From positions 122,872,434 to 122,936,433 of the forward strand of contig CM066727.1 of NCBI GenBank assembly GCA_033961575.1: a stretch of 64,000 nt of DNA, written 5' to 3'. The position numbers and the translations under genes were made by a program. Of this stretch, positions 44,484-56,399 are shown piece after piece (the first letter of the stretch is position 1; every line of letters starts with the position of its first letter). The notes beneath the pieces were generated by a model that was given only the letters and a program-made list of their open reading frames with translations, made no database searches and was not told where the DNA came from. Origin of the DNA: Aselliscus stoliczkanus (Eukaryota > Chordata > Mammalia > Chiroptera > Hipposideridae).

Positions 44484-46372
44484 AATTAATATAGTTAAAA
44501 TGTCCATACTGCCTAAAGCAATATATATATATATATATATATAAATTTAGTGTAATTCCTATCAAACTACCAAGGACATTTTTCACAGAAATAGAAAATA
44601 TAATCCTAAAATTTATATGGAACCATAGAAGACCCCGAATAGCCTCGGCAATCCTGAGAAATAAGAACAAAGTAGATGGTATCATGCTACCAGACATCAA
44701 AACATATTACAAGGCTACAGTAATCAAAAAGTATGGTACTGGCATAAAAACAGACACATAGACCAGTGGAACAGAACAGAGACCAGAAATAAATCCATGT
44801 ATATACAGATAGTTAATCTATGACAATGGAAGCAAGAATTTATACTGGGGTAAAGATAGTCTATTTAATAAATGGTGCTGGGAAAATTGGACTGACACAT
44901 GCAAAAAAATGAAACTGGACCACCTCCTTACGCCATATACAAGAACAAATTCAAAATGGATTAAAGACTTAAATGTAAGACCTGAAACCATAAAACTCCT
45001 AGAAGAAAATATAGGAAGTAAATATTACTCTGAGCAATATGTTTACTGATACATCCCCAAGGGCAAGGGAAGTAAAAGAAAAAATAAACGTATGGGATTA
45101 TATCAAAGTTAAAAGTTTTTTTCACAACAAAAGAAACCATCAATAAAACAAAAAGGAAGCCTACTGAATGGGAGAATATATTTGTCAACGATGTATCTGA
45201 TAAGGGGTTAATATCCAAAATTTATAAAACACTCATGCACTCAACACCAAAAAACAAACAACCCAATTAAAAAATGGGCAGAGGAAATGAAGAGACATTT
45301 CTCTAAAGAGGACATACAGATGACCAACAGGCATGTGAAAAAATGTTCAACCTCACTGATCATTAGGGAAATGCAAATAAAAACCACAATGAGATACCAC
45401 CTCACTCTGGTTGGAATGCTATCATCAATAAATCAACAAACATCAAGTGCTGGCGGGGCTGTGGGGAAAAAGGAACCCTGCTGCACTGTTGGTGGGATTG
45501 TAGATTGGTGCAACCACTATGGAAGTCAGTTTGAAGGTATCTCAAAAAACTGGAAATGGAACTACTTTTTGACCCAGCAATTCCACTCCTACGCATTTAT
45601 TCTGAAAAACCCAAGATACTAATTCGAAAAAATATATGCACCCCTATGTTCACTGCAGCACTATTTACAATAGCCAAGACTTGGAAACAATTGAAATGCC
45701 CATCGGTAGACGACTGGATTAAGAAACTGTGGTACATTTACACAATGGCGTATTACGCAGCTATAAAGAAGAAATCGTACCATTTGCAACGATATGGTTG
45801 GACCTAGAGAACATCATGTTAAGTGAAATAAGTCAGTCAGAGAAAGACAAATACCATATGATCTCACTTATATGTGGAATCTAAAGAACTGAATAAATGA
45901 GCAATGTAAACAGAAATAGTCTTAGAGACACAAAGAAAAAACTGATGAGGACAGAATGGGATGGGGATGTGAGAAAGGGAAGGGATGAGGCAACATAAAC
46001 TGATAACTACAATACTACTGCAGAGACAGAAGAGGCAGTTTAGGGAATATAATCAATAAGGTGTAAATATATATATTTTTTTAGGGGAACAGAAGGACAC
46101 ATGTCTTTTTAGGGAGACCACTTCATGGATGGTGTAGTGGCCTTACCACTGCACTGCACATCTGAAGCTGCCACTAAACAATATTATATGTCAACTATAA
46201 TTTAACACATATATAGTCATGGGATGTGGAATATAGTGTGGGGATGGAGTCAATGGAATTGTAATAGATATGTATGATTTCAGATGTGGGGGGGACAGAG
46301 GAGGAGGAAAGGGGGAGTCACTTTGTAAGGGGTGAAAAAAATAACTATTGCATTGTTTTGTACATCTGTAAC

Positions 46373-46404
<32 letters not shown>

Positions 46405-46415
46405 GTTAAAAAAAC
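44484..46415 (+). mobile_element. 5'-truncated LINE-1, ORF2 C-terminal half and 3' UTR
   Basis: The copy begins within ORF2 (AAATTAATATAGTTAAAATG) and reads to a 3' UTR followed by an AAT run. Frames at 45287-45622 and 45556-45807 read the ORF2 C-terminal region ([46 protein letters not shown]), broken by frameshifts. The same region at 60077-60793 has an intact zinc-knuckle-like CX3CX7HX4C, which here is disrupted. Target duplication ATTCTCTTCAA at 44473-44483 and 46416-46426. Microsatellites (AT)n at 44520-44543 and (AAT)n at 46373-46402 lie inside. Confidence 0.93.
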
Positions 46416-46426
46416 ATTCTCTTCAA

Positions 46427-49400
46427 GGGGTGAAAGCATGTGATTCTCTGTGTTGTGGAATAGCTGTCTAAAGATAGGGCTCCTCATCTTTCTTAGGCTA
46501 ACTCTGGGAATAACTTTCACTGTCCTTTGGGGATGCCTCTTGATCCCTAGTATTAGTTTGAGTTGCTATTGATCCTGCCTTCAAGGCAAGACAATGGATC
46601 CTTTCATTTGGAAAAACTAAATTGAAAAGTAATTTTTTTTTCTTAGAGAGCTCTCATATTATAATAGCTAGTTATTAAAATGCTCTTAATAAGATGAAAG
46701 GACAATAATTAGAAAGTATATATCAAAGTCCACTCAGGCCCCTTCATATTTGCCTTCAGACATTTGCAGATACTGTTAAAAAAAAGAAAATCAGGACATC
46801 GGAAGTACAATTGGTCATCACTTAAGGAGAGAAATGAAAAAAAAAAAAAGAATGGCAAAATCATATTAAAAGACGACCTAAAAATTTTATGGCCTAAGAA
46901 TTCTACTTGGTAACTGTCAAGTTGGAAGCCTCAAAATATGGCCAGAAAGAAATGTGGGCTAAGATCTATTTATGACAAGGGTCCTGTTAAACTGCTGCCA
47001 GCCCTTAAGGAAATTATAATCTAAAATTACAACGGATATTGTGAGGAATGTGCTAACTAGAAAAAAAATGGGCTAAACAAAACGGACATTGATGGGGTTC
47101 AAACAAAGTTTTTAGTACAGCACTACCAAAGGCTGAATAGGCCAAATTGGCCCTCGTTGATCCCTCAAACAAGTCCACTCTATTTACCTCAGTGTGGAGA
47201 TCTTTAAAAGACTGGAAGGAAGCAATTACAATGAGAAACCTGATCAGACATCACTTGGGGGCAGCAGTCAGGCCAGTTAAATCAAGTTAAAGATTGATAA
47301 CAGGTCCCTTGTCTTGACCCCTTGCTGGGGACCCAAAGCCTTTTTACTCAAGAGTGGGGAAAATGATCAGGAGATAGAAAGACATTTCCAGGACTGCTTG
47401 ATATGGGAATTCCTGAACTGTGGTACCAAAACCCATTGATGAAGCCCTGACTCAGACTACAATTAGATTAAAAAAATATGGAAATGTAAGGATTGATAAG
47501 ATTAGGAAAATATAATAGAAATCTTTATGTCAACTTTAGTTGATTGCATTCTTTTACCTGATTGTATTGTGGAAAGAGGAGAACTGGGACATGAAGCCTG
47601 TCAGTTCTTCTTTTGGGTTACAGTGAAAGACCCTAGAAGGTGGTAACCTTTGTACCCTCTTGGCTCCATGAAATTGTTTAACACTGCCAGAAAGATTTAC
47701 TGTTTCTCTCAACTGAAACCTGGCAGGATGTTTGAAAGGATTTAAAAACTTTTTGATCACAAATTTGACCAAATTGGAAACTAATGTCAGAGCTTCATAG
47801 GAATTTTAAAAATTTTGAGCCCCTTTCTTAAGCTAATGTAGAACTATGTAACCAGAGAGAAAGAAGCAAATTAGAGATTATGTAGTTAGAGAGGTAGGTC
47901 AACCTATGATATCATTTAAGTTTCAACCCAAATGTTGAGAGCAATTTTTATTTTACAAATCTTTGTGAAACCATAAAGGAACCTCTAAAAGCAGTTCAAG
48001 CTCATCTGTCTTTATCATTCACAATTCTTAAATTGAAGGAAAAAAAACAAGGGATGCTAAGGTATTTTTGAAAACACGAACTGCTTCTATGGTTCCAAGG
48101 TTCCCTTGCTAAGGACAAATACAAATCTTAAGTGCTTTCTCCACAAATATTAGTAAGAAAAAGTTTTAGCTATTTACACAGATAACCTTAATTTATTCTA
48201 TATGCCCGAAACACAGTTTGGATCCAATTGGTCTTTTACACTACACCTTATCCATTCTATGGCAATAATTTTAAGATGAAAGCTAGGAGGTTACTGTTTG
48301 TATCTGTGTATGTTCATAGGGGTTATGTGATATTTTCTACCTCTGGATGGTGTTGTTGATTTATTTTAAAAAGCGGGGGGAGAGGGGAAGCTCTATTAAA
48401 TTGGCTTAAACAAACACTTATATGAAATTCTCAAAAATATAACAGAAACTAATCTAAATGCTTTTCAGAATCACCTGATCTGGGAAAATACTTGTTATTA
48501 AAGCTGGCTTGAGTTTGGTTTGGTTAAATAGGCATATATTTACAATAACCAGCATTAAATAATACTTTTATTCTACCTGGTTTTATTAGTCAAATAAGTT
48601 CATGTTATCTCTGCTGCAAAATTTGTCAGCAAGAAAAGTAACTTGGTATAATGAAATTTTCATAAGTAACCTAACCTTAATTGTTAGGAACAAATAAATT
48701 AAATAAATGCAAGTAGGATAAAAGACTTCTTTTTAGGTGAACTCTTTAGCGATAATTGTACTGTTAAAAATAGTTTCCTAAATCTCTTTGATAACTTGAA
48801 ACTTTAAAGTTTTGCAAGATAAATTTAATGATGGATATTCATGGAATGTCTAGACAGATTTCCAAAGAAGGTAAAATAATGAAACATTAACTACTGACCA
48901 TAGGTTTATCTACTTTTTGCTTCTTATTGTAAGGAAAGATATTTGGGTCTATTAGTAAAGCTGAGCCACATTTTAAAAAATTGTATATATGAAGAAATAT
49001 GTATTTCTAGAAATTATGGTATGTGTTCATAAATGTATCAGTGTAAAGAATACTGATGTAACAGTTCACAATTGCTTACATCTTTGTTTTTGCTAATTAA
49101 GGTTTTTTTAAGATTAAGAATTCTAATATGTAATAAAAGCTATAGAAATTAAAAATAATGAGGAAAACAACAATAAACACAAGAAAAATATGATATGTTT
49201 GGCTAAAACAATAGGCATGAGATATGGAGATGTGTTATTATTAAGGAAGTAGTTTTGTCTTGATTATATCTGATCAGGTGAGAGAACAAGAGTATGTACT
49301 AAAGGAGACACAGAAAGTTGTAGAAAGTTTATGGAAAAGGAATCATGACAAAGGAAATTTTACATGTGGTCAAGCTAAATAAGGCATATTTAATTAAGTA

Positions 49401-49736
49401 AGTGAATTTAAATATCAAAAGTAAGTTGACATAAGATTAGAGTTTCTGTTTATTGATCTGCTACTAATACTGTGAAAAAGTTTCTGCCTAGAAAGCAAAG
49501 ATTCTGTGTTTTATCAAAATAATTTTCTGTGTTTTATGTTGTCTTAATCAGGTCCTTGACTACTTAAGAAAACTGAATCTCCATAATAGTAAGAACTAAG
49601 TATTGCTAACAATTATGCAAACGTCTGTATTTGCATTTGAAATCATCTATTGCCACATTGCTTAAAGGGATAATTAAATATTGCTTCATAATTACTTATG
49701 ATCTTGTTTAATCAAATGTCCAAACTGCTTGATGTA
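46427..49736 (+). other. Provirus internal region, decayed
   Basis: By position this is the provirus interior. I find no credible gag, protease or polymerase frame. The longest frame (47554-47772, minus strand, 72 codons) is chance. Base composition is A-rich on the plus strand, as is common in retroviral interiors. Confidence 0.5.
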
Positions 49737-49869
49737 CAGGGTGTGCCAAAAAAATGCATATACATGACTTGTATTCATCTTTTGTTATCGGTACATATTG
49801 AGTATTACAATTTTAATACAGCTTTTTTCCTGTCTTAAAACGTGTACACATTTTTTTTGGCACCCTCTG
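49737..49869 (+). mobile_element. 133-bp Tc1/mariner-type MITE (copy C), with TA duplications
   Basis: Left CAGGGTGTGCCAAAAAAATG and right (reversed) CAGAGGGTGCCAAAAAAAA are the inverted ends. TA at 49735-49736 and 49870-49871. Related to 16254-16488 and 39588-39802 but with a further internal deletion: its left end joins directly to the ACTTGTATTCATCTTTTGTT region. Confidence 0.92.
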
Positions 49870-50071
49870 TATTTTGGCAAATTTCCCAAAACTTAAATTA
49901 TAAATAAAATCCTTACCTGGGAATAACTTTGGGGTCTTCCAGAAGGGCCTCTAGCATACCTCAAAAGGTTAGTTTTCTCTCCTTGTAAAAGAGAAACATT
50001 ACATTAATTAGGCTTATTTTGGTGTGTTGAAATTACAGGGGAAATATTGTCAAATAAAAAATAGCACTGAG

Positions 50072-50504
50072 GACCGGCCGAGTGGCGCATTGGTTAAGAG
50101 CTGGTTTTGGGACGCCAGCAGCCCCGGTTCGGATCCCATATATGAGGGCCAGTGACACTGCCTTCCACAGCTAACAACAGCTCCACCTGGAGCTGGGCTG
50201 TGCAAGCCCCGGTGATGGTGTAGGCTGCAGCCCCTGCTGCAGTGGGTTGCCATAGGCTACAGTGAGTGGCCGACAGCCAGCGTGAGCTGCCAATAGCCGT
50301 GGTGAGCGACATCCAGAGGCCGGCGACCGATCTGCCTCATCTGGGAAGAGCGCAATGACAATACCAACATGGGCCAGTGAAGCAACATCCTCCACAACTA
50401 GACTGAAGAACAAAAGGACAGCAACTTGTCTGTTCCCCTCCTCCAATTCCCCCCAAAAATCTTAAAAACAAAATAAAACAAAAGAAACAAACAAACAAAC
50501 AAAC
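50072..50504 (+). mobile_element. Long tRNA-derived SINE with target duplication
   Basis: Head GACCGGCCGAGTGGCGCATT, B box GGTTCGGATCCC, body CTCCACCTGGAGCTGG, end TCCAATTCCCCCC plus (AAAC)n tail. Target duplication AAAATAGCACTGAG at 50058-50071, AAAATAACACTGAG at 50505-50518. It lies in the provirus interior. Overlapping minus-strand frames up to 91 codons are antisense SINE. Confidence 0.94.
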
Positions 50505-50518
50505 AAAATAACACTGAG

Positions 50519-51963
50519 CCTTCTTTATGTTGCATTTTTATAAATATTCCAGAAATATATGTGAAATTGCTGGAAATCTGAGGTGTCCTGACATAGATGT
50601 CTATCATTAAAATTGAGGGACATACTAAGACAACGGAACCTGAGTATCAGATATGAAGTCTATTCTGTTTTTGCAAAAATGATTCCTCATTGCCAGACTT
50701 TTGCTATCCTGATGTTCTTGAAGCATGGCAACAGTCTGTTCCCGAATCAGAGAAATTAAGATGCATAAACGATGGCTGTAAATTAAATGAATAGTTGGAG
50801 TTATGGGAAACCCCATAGGTGGCCATTTGATTCTCTTTGGCTCTCTGGTATTTTTTTTTTCAGTTTTTGCATTCCTTCATCCATCACAGTACATTTGGCC
50901 TGGACTTCACTCAGCTGCCACTAAGTTTGGGTTATCAATATCTTCTTGTGACTGTGTGTATGCTTTCTGGATGAGTTGAAGCTTTCCCCTACCACAAGGC
51001 TTATGTCGCAAAGAAACTGTTAGAAAATGTGTTACCCTCATGAGGTATACCTTCCACAATCTCGTGTGATCGTGGCATCCACTTCACTGAGCAAATCATA
51101 TGAATCTTGACTGACAGACTTGCAGACTTCTTGGTGTTATCATTGGCAAGTTTGAGAGAGCTAATGGGAAAATTGAATTCAAGCAAAACAAGTTTAATTA
51201 CACAAGACTGAATGAACTGATGAGAAGGGTTACAGTTTTATGACATTTTATTTGAAATACTGATGTTTTAAAAATATTTTGTTTTCTAGATATAAGGAAT
51301 TTTTTTTTCTTTCTCTTAAACTACCTGTGACTTAAAGCAATTTGGTAAATTGCACCTTGTAAGCCATATTGTAACTTCTTTTTCTCTTTCTAATTGATTC
51401 CCTCCACACTTTGGAAACTTTCAATGAGTGAGCATTTTTATTTTCATGGCAATAAGTTTGTTGGTATGAGTTCAATAAGAATCTGTTCTCTTATAAGAGG
51501 ACACCATTAGAAACTAGTTCCATTAAAAGGCTTTAACTAGAATGTCATCCTTGAAAGAGACATGCATAGGCTCAGATATGATCAGAAAATTTTGAAGAAT
51601 TAAGACTGACTTTGGAAACCAATAAAGTCCCTTGGAAAAACAGTCTGGAACCTTGTTTACATGGTTCACAGTAATCTTTTCAGGTAAAGAATGAAGGTTG
51701 CTTATTGGGAGATGAAAAGAAAGAAACTCAGGATCATTGGGGACCTCAAGAAGAGATGAATTAGCCCCAAATCTATAAGTATTGCAGGTGAAATCTGACA
51801 ATAAGTATGTGGGTTGGCTTTTTCTGGACTTGAGAGGCCTTTTTAAGTTCAATCTGAAGTTTCCTTAGGAAAATTTGAGCAAAGCAGATTTAAAAGAGCC
51901 TATGTGGTCTTATACAAATGATCTGGGCTTATACAAATGATAAGGCCAGGTTTACTGGCAAAT
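50519..51963 (+). other. Provirus internal region, decayed
   Basis: No credible viral frame. A 109-codon minus-strand frame (51523-51852) has no recognisable domain and runs against provirus orientation. Confidence 0.5.
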
Positions 51964-51976
51964 AAATTAGTCTTAA

Positions 51977-52532
51977 GAATAGAATTACCAGCAATCCCTC
52001 TCCTGAGTATCTACCCAAAAAATCTGAAAACATTTATCTGTAAAGGTATACGTACCCCTATGTTCATTGCAGCATTATTCATGGTGGCCATGAATATCCT
52101 TTGATAGATGATTGAGTAAAGGAGATGTGGTATATATACACAGTGGAATACTACTTAGCCATGAGAAAAAATGAAATTGTGCCATTTTTGACAACATGGA
52201 TGGAACTTGAGATTATCATGGTAAGCAAAATAAGTCAGACGAAGTCAGGAACCATATGACTTCACTCATATGTGGGATATAAAACTGAAAGCAATAAAGG
52301 AACAAGGCAAACAAACAAAAACTCATAGATGCAGACAACAGTTTATTGGTTACCAGAGAGTAAGGGGGGAGGGTGGTAGAAGAGGGAAATGGGGACAAAT
52401 ATATGGTGATGGAAGGAGAACTGACTGGGTGGTGAACACACAATGCAATATGTAGATGACGTATTATAGAAATGTACACTTGAAACCTAAGTAATTTTAT
52501 AAACAATGTCATCCCAATAAATTTAATTTTAA
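51977..52532 (+). mobile_element. 5'-truncated LINE-1 (3' end) with target duplication
   Basis: Starts in ORF2 just before CCCTATGTTCATTGCAGCATT, then AATACTACTTAGCCATGAG, ATGGATGGAACTTGAG, ATATGACTTCACTCATATGTGG, and the 3' end with ACTTGAAACC and CAATAAATTTAATTTT. Target duplication AAATTAGTCTTAA at 51964-51976 and 52533-52545. Confidence 0.92.
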
Positions 52533-52545
52533 AAATTAGTCTTAA

Positions 52546-53251
52546 TTTGACTATCTTTAGTAAAAATGTGGTGATTTTAGAGAGAAAATTATGTTTCAAT
52601 AGAAACTATAATATACCTTTGTGGATGTTAGATTTTAGTGCTGTTTATTGTCCTTTGAGGTTTTTTTTTCCCTACCTGTAAATTGGACTGCATCCTGACT
52701 TTTTCTAGTTTTATTAAATATTTGGCTGCAATCTCCAAACTAACATTTCCATTTCCCTGTTATCATTGAGAACTGAAGCTGCCTGTTTTCCAAGACCATG
52801 CAAGCTGAAGTGGGACAACTTGATACGGATTTCAGAGAAATCACATCAGCTCACATTTGAACAGTCTTCGTGCCTGTGGAAGAAAGATTACCAGAGACAT
52901 TCAAACTGCAGACAAGGAGAATCAATCAGCCTGTCGCTACCTTCTTTCATTCTATCTGAAGATTATTCAAAATAGATCTAGCAATCTTGACTGCCTGCCT
53001 CCTTCAGAATTCAGAAACCAAGAGTATCATCAACTCCAATGGTTAACCTTTGTTTTTCTTTTGTTTCCATAGAATACCTTATTACTTACACCATAAGCTT
53101 AACTTGAAACGCCCACCTTCATCAACATCTCCTGAAATGAGACACAAATGTTTAACTGAACTGAACTTTCTTAAGACTGAGACTAATATAATGGCATTTA
53201 GAAAAATCTACCAATGCAACTCCTGAAATGTGAAACTTCCAGGGAAGTTTC
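52546..53251 (+). other. Provirus 3' internal region
   Basis: Non-coding in all frames beyond about 70 codons; two overlapping plus frames (52766-52975 and 52857-53072) have no recognisable envelope motif. Confidence 0.45.
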
Positions 53252-53263
53252 AGAGAAGGGAAT
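53252..53263 (+). promoter_or_regulatory. Polypurine tract of the provirus
   Basis: AGAGAAGGGAA, followed by T and then TGTGGGAGTCC of the 3' LTR. This is the place and composition of the primer for plus-strand DNA synthesis. Confidence 0.7.
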
Positions 53264-54317
53264 TGTGGGAGTCCAGAGTGAGCCACCCCAAGATGTCCCT
53301 CTGTAGTATGCACATTGTTTTGAGCAAAAAGCAACTTTAGCTACAGGGTCAAGAGAAACTTCTGCCTTTCCTTCCTTGGCTACCTAGAAGAATTTGAATT
53401 AGAGGCCTTGTCCATAAGAGGTTATTAGAGAAAACTTCTGATGTATCTGCAGGGTAAGGCAAACTTCTCTTTACTAAAGATCTGCTTTTCCTGTCATCTG
53501 CAATGACCTTTAGAAGTCCCCAAGGTATCTTACCTCATCCCTAGCTCACGATATCATACTTCCATGTTCCCTTTTAAATCTCTGAAACTCTCATGCATGT
53601 GGGATCTCTGACTCATGTATGAGGTCTGACAATTGAGTTTGCAAACTCATCCTAGAAAAACTGCTACATACTTCATTGCAGAATATCACTACCGTCACCT
53701 TCAAAGTACACCCCCTGGGAAGCTATGCACCTACAGCAGCACCTAGTCTACCTTTCAAAGCAATTTTGGAACTCTTTCTGGAATGGCCATCAGGGCTGTT
53801 TTTCGTATTACCCTTGATGTTCTGAAAGTCATCAAAATGTTTCCCTTTCAATATTTCCTTTATCTTTGGGTAAAGAAAGAAGTCATTGGGGGCCAGATCA
53901 GGTGAGCAGGGAGGGTATTCCAATACAGTTATTTGTTTGCTGCCTAAAAACTTCCTCACAGACAGGGCTGTGTGAGCTGGTGCATTGTCGTGATGCAAGA
54001 GCCATGAATTGTTGGTGAAAAGTTCAGGTCATCTAACTTTTTCATGTGGTCCTTTTAGCACTTCCAAATAGTAAACCTGGTTAACTGTTTGTGCAGCTGG
54101 TACAAATCCATAATGAATAATCTTTGTGATATCAAAAAAAGTTAGCAACATCATTGTAACAAGGTCGCGAACTTAATTATCAGACCTCATAAGGTTCCCA
54201 TACATATGTATGTATAAATTTGGTTATTTGCTCTTGCTAATCTGTCTCATGTCGATTTGATTATTAGACCAGCCAGAGGAAACTTGAGGGTAGAGGAACA
54301 TTTGTTCCTCCCCAACA
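53264..54317 (+). repeat. 3' LTR of the provirus, interrupted by mariner
   Basis: Begins TGTGGGAGTCCAGAG and ends CCTCCCCAACA. Without the mariner it is about 480 bp, close to the 495-bp 5' LTR. The 5' LTR reads CTCATGTATGCAGG where this LTR has CTCATGTA, mariner, TAAGG, giving an internal empty-site comparison. Confidence 0.87.
53620..54189 (-). mobile_element. Internally deleted mariner (copy 3), antisense, in 3' LTR
   Basis: Cleanest ends of the three copies: TGAGGTCTGACAATTGAGTT at left, TTAATTATCAGACCTCA at right, with TA at 53618-53619 and 54190-54191. The minus frame at 53723-53998 reads the C-terminal transposase half with HHDN Asp4 and PDLAPNDFF Asp39, 34 residues between. It starts too far downstream to include the first catalytic Asp, which is deleted. 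Length 570 bp. Confidence 0.95.
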
Positions 54318-54321
54318 GAAA

Positions 54322-55789
54322 GGAATTCAATGCCTCTGTGGCTCATTTTTCTTGTACTTAAATGAGAACAGTAGTCGCACATTATAGAATTTGGAGGAAG
54401 AATAAATGAGATAATGCGTGTAAAGCTATGAGCATAGTGTAGTCGATGAAAGAACATCCAGCCCAAGAAAAAGTCTTGTAAGAGTTCATTTGAGCAAATG
54501 GATGATGGCTGCCAAGAAGAAAAATCTCAAAGGATTGTGAAAATGCTCCGGAGAAGGGCAGTTTTGTAGTTGATTTTATGCATTAAAATCGCAGGACAAG
54601 TAAAGAGGGTTATGTGAAATTCATTGATGGTAGGTTAATGGGGAGGGAGAAAGCAAAGTGGGGAAATCTGTAGGACTGGATAAAAAGGAAAATGGAGAGA
54701 CACATACATTTTACATGGGTGGGTGCAGGATAGTTAACATGTACAGCAGATGTCAGTTAACATGTACAGTAGAGATGGTATATGGGTAACAAGATACCAA
54801 TGTGGTCTCGTACTCTGGTGCCAAAAGTTATGCCTTTGTCGGGGCTGGAAAAGATGACTGACATTTCAAAGGTGTGTTATCTTAGATGCACAAAAACAAT
54901 AGACAATTTTGAAGTTGAAGTTTGACTTCTGTAAAGAAAGCTACAGGCTGAGGATGGGACTACCCACTATGCCCTGCTTTTACTTAGGAACTTTTATGTT
55001 CAGACCACCCTGTGTGGTTACTTTGGTCTCTGGGTTTGTAAGTCCTGCCATGTGGGTCTCCCCTGAGCTCGTCAGGTTTAGTATGCAGCCCCTTTTTTGT
55101 CCACAGTGTCAAACTCAGTATCAACACTCAATAGAAGTGATTATTTTGGTCACTGGAATAAGGGAGTAGAAAGGGAAGAGGTAGGCTATCAATCAACTAT
55201 GTGAATCCTACTGGTCTCAGCTGCTCACCTTCAGTGGGGATGTGCTTCCTGTGACTGGCCTTTGTGACTACACAGCTGTTCAGGCAGATGCATGAGTGAT
55301 CCCAAGAGGTCCAGAAATTCTAACACGAGTGATTAGGCATGGGTCCTCTTATTTGCCAATGTTGCTAAAATGCAGGTGGGGGGAAAACACTCAGAATTTC
55401 AAGATCATCTAAAGGGGCATTCAGAGAGAATAAGGGGAAAAACAAGCATCAAGTCCAATCAAATTGAAAAAAACATGCTCACTCCACATACTCTGTGGGG
55501 CTTTCTTGGGAAATTGATGGGGGAAGGCCTGTTACTCCCTTCAAAATTACAATATGGCAGTATTAACTTTTCTTAAAAAAATAATAGTTCCTCATCTACC
55601 AAAGGGCATGTAATTAATTGAAGAGAAAGGGTGCATGCACATTACTCTTACGTTCCTTAACGTTCCTGGTGGGATATATAATGTAGGCACAATGCTCATG
55701 CACACTCACTGTGCAGTCAGAGAGAACGTGCAGCTTCTAATGTGGAGTGAAAAGTAAGTGGCATCACACCCAGACCATAAGACAATTAC
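54322..55789. other. Unclassified DNA, possibly with an old LTR-class repeat
   Basis: Text such as TAACATGTACAGCAGATGTCAGTTAACATGTACAGTAGA near 54736 is a small internal duplication. 54440-55190 may be a decayed LTR-class repeat. The 86-codon frame at 54909-55169 has no recognisable domain. Confidence 0.35.
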
Positions 55790-56035
55790 AGCAAAATGTT
55801 AAGAGCATGAACTCTGGAGACAGAATGCCTAATTCGAGTCCAGGTTCCCTTGCTTACTAGCCATGTGACCTTGTACAATTCACCTTAACCTTTCTATGTG
55901 CTTTAATTTTCTCACCTCTCATGTGGGGGAAAAAAAATAGTCCTCCCGGACAGAACTGTCAGCCTTAAATGAGAAAAAACACATAGGCACCAGCTCAAGT
56001 GCTCAGTGAATGCCAGTTTTTCTTATTATCAGCAG
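55790..56035 (-). mobile_element. MIR SINE, antisense
   Basis: TTAAGAGCATGAACTCTGGAGACAG, GCTTACTAGCCATGTGACCTTG, CACCTTAACCTTTCTATG and AGTGCTCAGTGAATGCCAG are the antisense MIR in order. Confidence 0.87.
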
Positions 56036-56219
56036 AGATTACTTTCAATTTCACTGGCTCTTTCTTTGTAAAAACTCATTTATTTTTGACCTGTTAACAG
56101 GTTTGAGTAAAGTCAGTTTTGTCCTCACTAAACCACTTGTCAGTACCATGTTGCCCATTGACACATAAGAGCCAAGAGTGATATAGTTGGAAGAGGCTCT
56201 CAAAGGTTTTAAATAAAAA
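56036..56219. other. Unclassified DNA
   Basis: No feature recognised; ends with the left target duplication of the next SINE. Confidence 0.4.
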
Positions 56220-56227
56220 TCAATGTT

Positions 56228-56399
56228 TGGAGTTGGCTGAGTGGCTCAGTTGATTAAGAGCTTGCTCAAGAGTGCAAGCTCTGAGCAACAGTGTTGCCAG
56301 TTGGATTCCCGGCCCGAGCTGAGCAGCCTCTGAGCTGCCAACAGGCAGGATGGCTAGCTAAAAAAAAAAAAAAGAAAAGAAAAAAAAAAAGGAAAACAG
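56228..56399 (+). mobile_element. tRNA-derived SINE, short composite form
   Basis: Head GGAGTTGGCTGAGTGGCTCA, then TTGCCAGTTGGATTCCCGG (B-box region), CTGAGCTGCCAACAGGCAGG and an A-rich tail. Target duplication TCAATGTT at 56220-56227 and 56400-56407. Confidence 0.88.

Larger units (their letters stand above)
43365..54321 (+). mobile_element. Old endogenous retrovirus-like provirus, two LTRs, heavily nested
   Basis: Two related LTRs (43369-43863 and 53264-54317) in the same orientation enclose about 9.4 kb. GAAA directly precedes the first LTR (43365-43368) and follows the second (54318-54321), a 4-bp target duplication as in gammaretrovirus-like (ERV1) elements. A polypurine tract precedes the 3' LTR. 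No gag, pol or env frame survives, and no primer-binding site is obvious after the 5' LTR. Later insertions: an L1 (44484-46415), a TA-flanked MITE (49737-49869), a SINE (50072-50504), a second L1 (51977-52532) and a mariner in the 3' LTR. ERV1 class is inferred from the duplication length only. Confidence 0.82.

Noticed and set aside
50072..50150. tRNA-like sequence with A and B box
   Set aside because: No cloverleaf with a paired acceptor stem; it is the head of a SINE with a 3' body, tail and target duplication.
46427..53251. Search for gag, pol or env frames in the provirus
   Set aside because: No frame long enough and no recognisable motif; the interior is decayed beyond reading by eye.
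54909..55169. 86-codon frame with several Cys-Pro segments
   Set aside because: No known motif spacing; lies in DNA that looks like an old decayed repeat.
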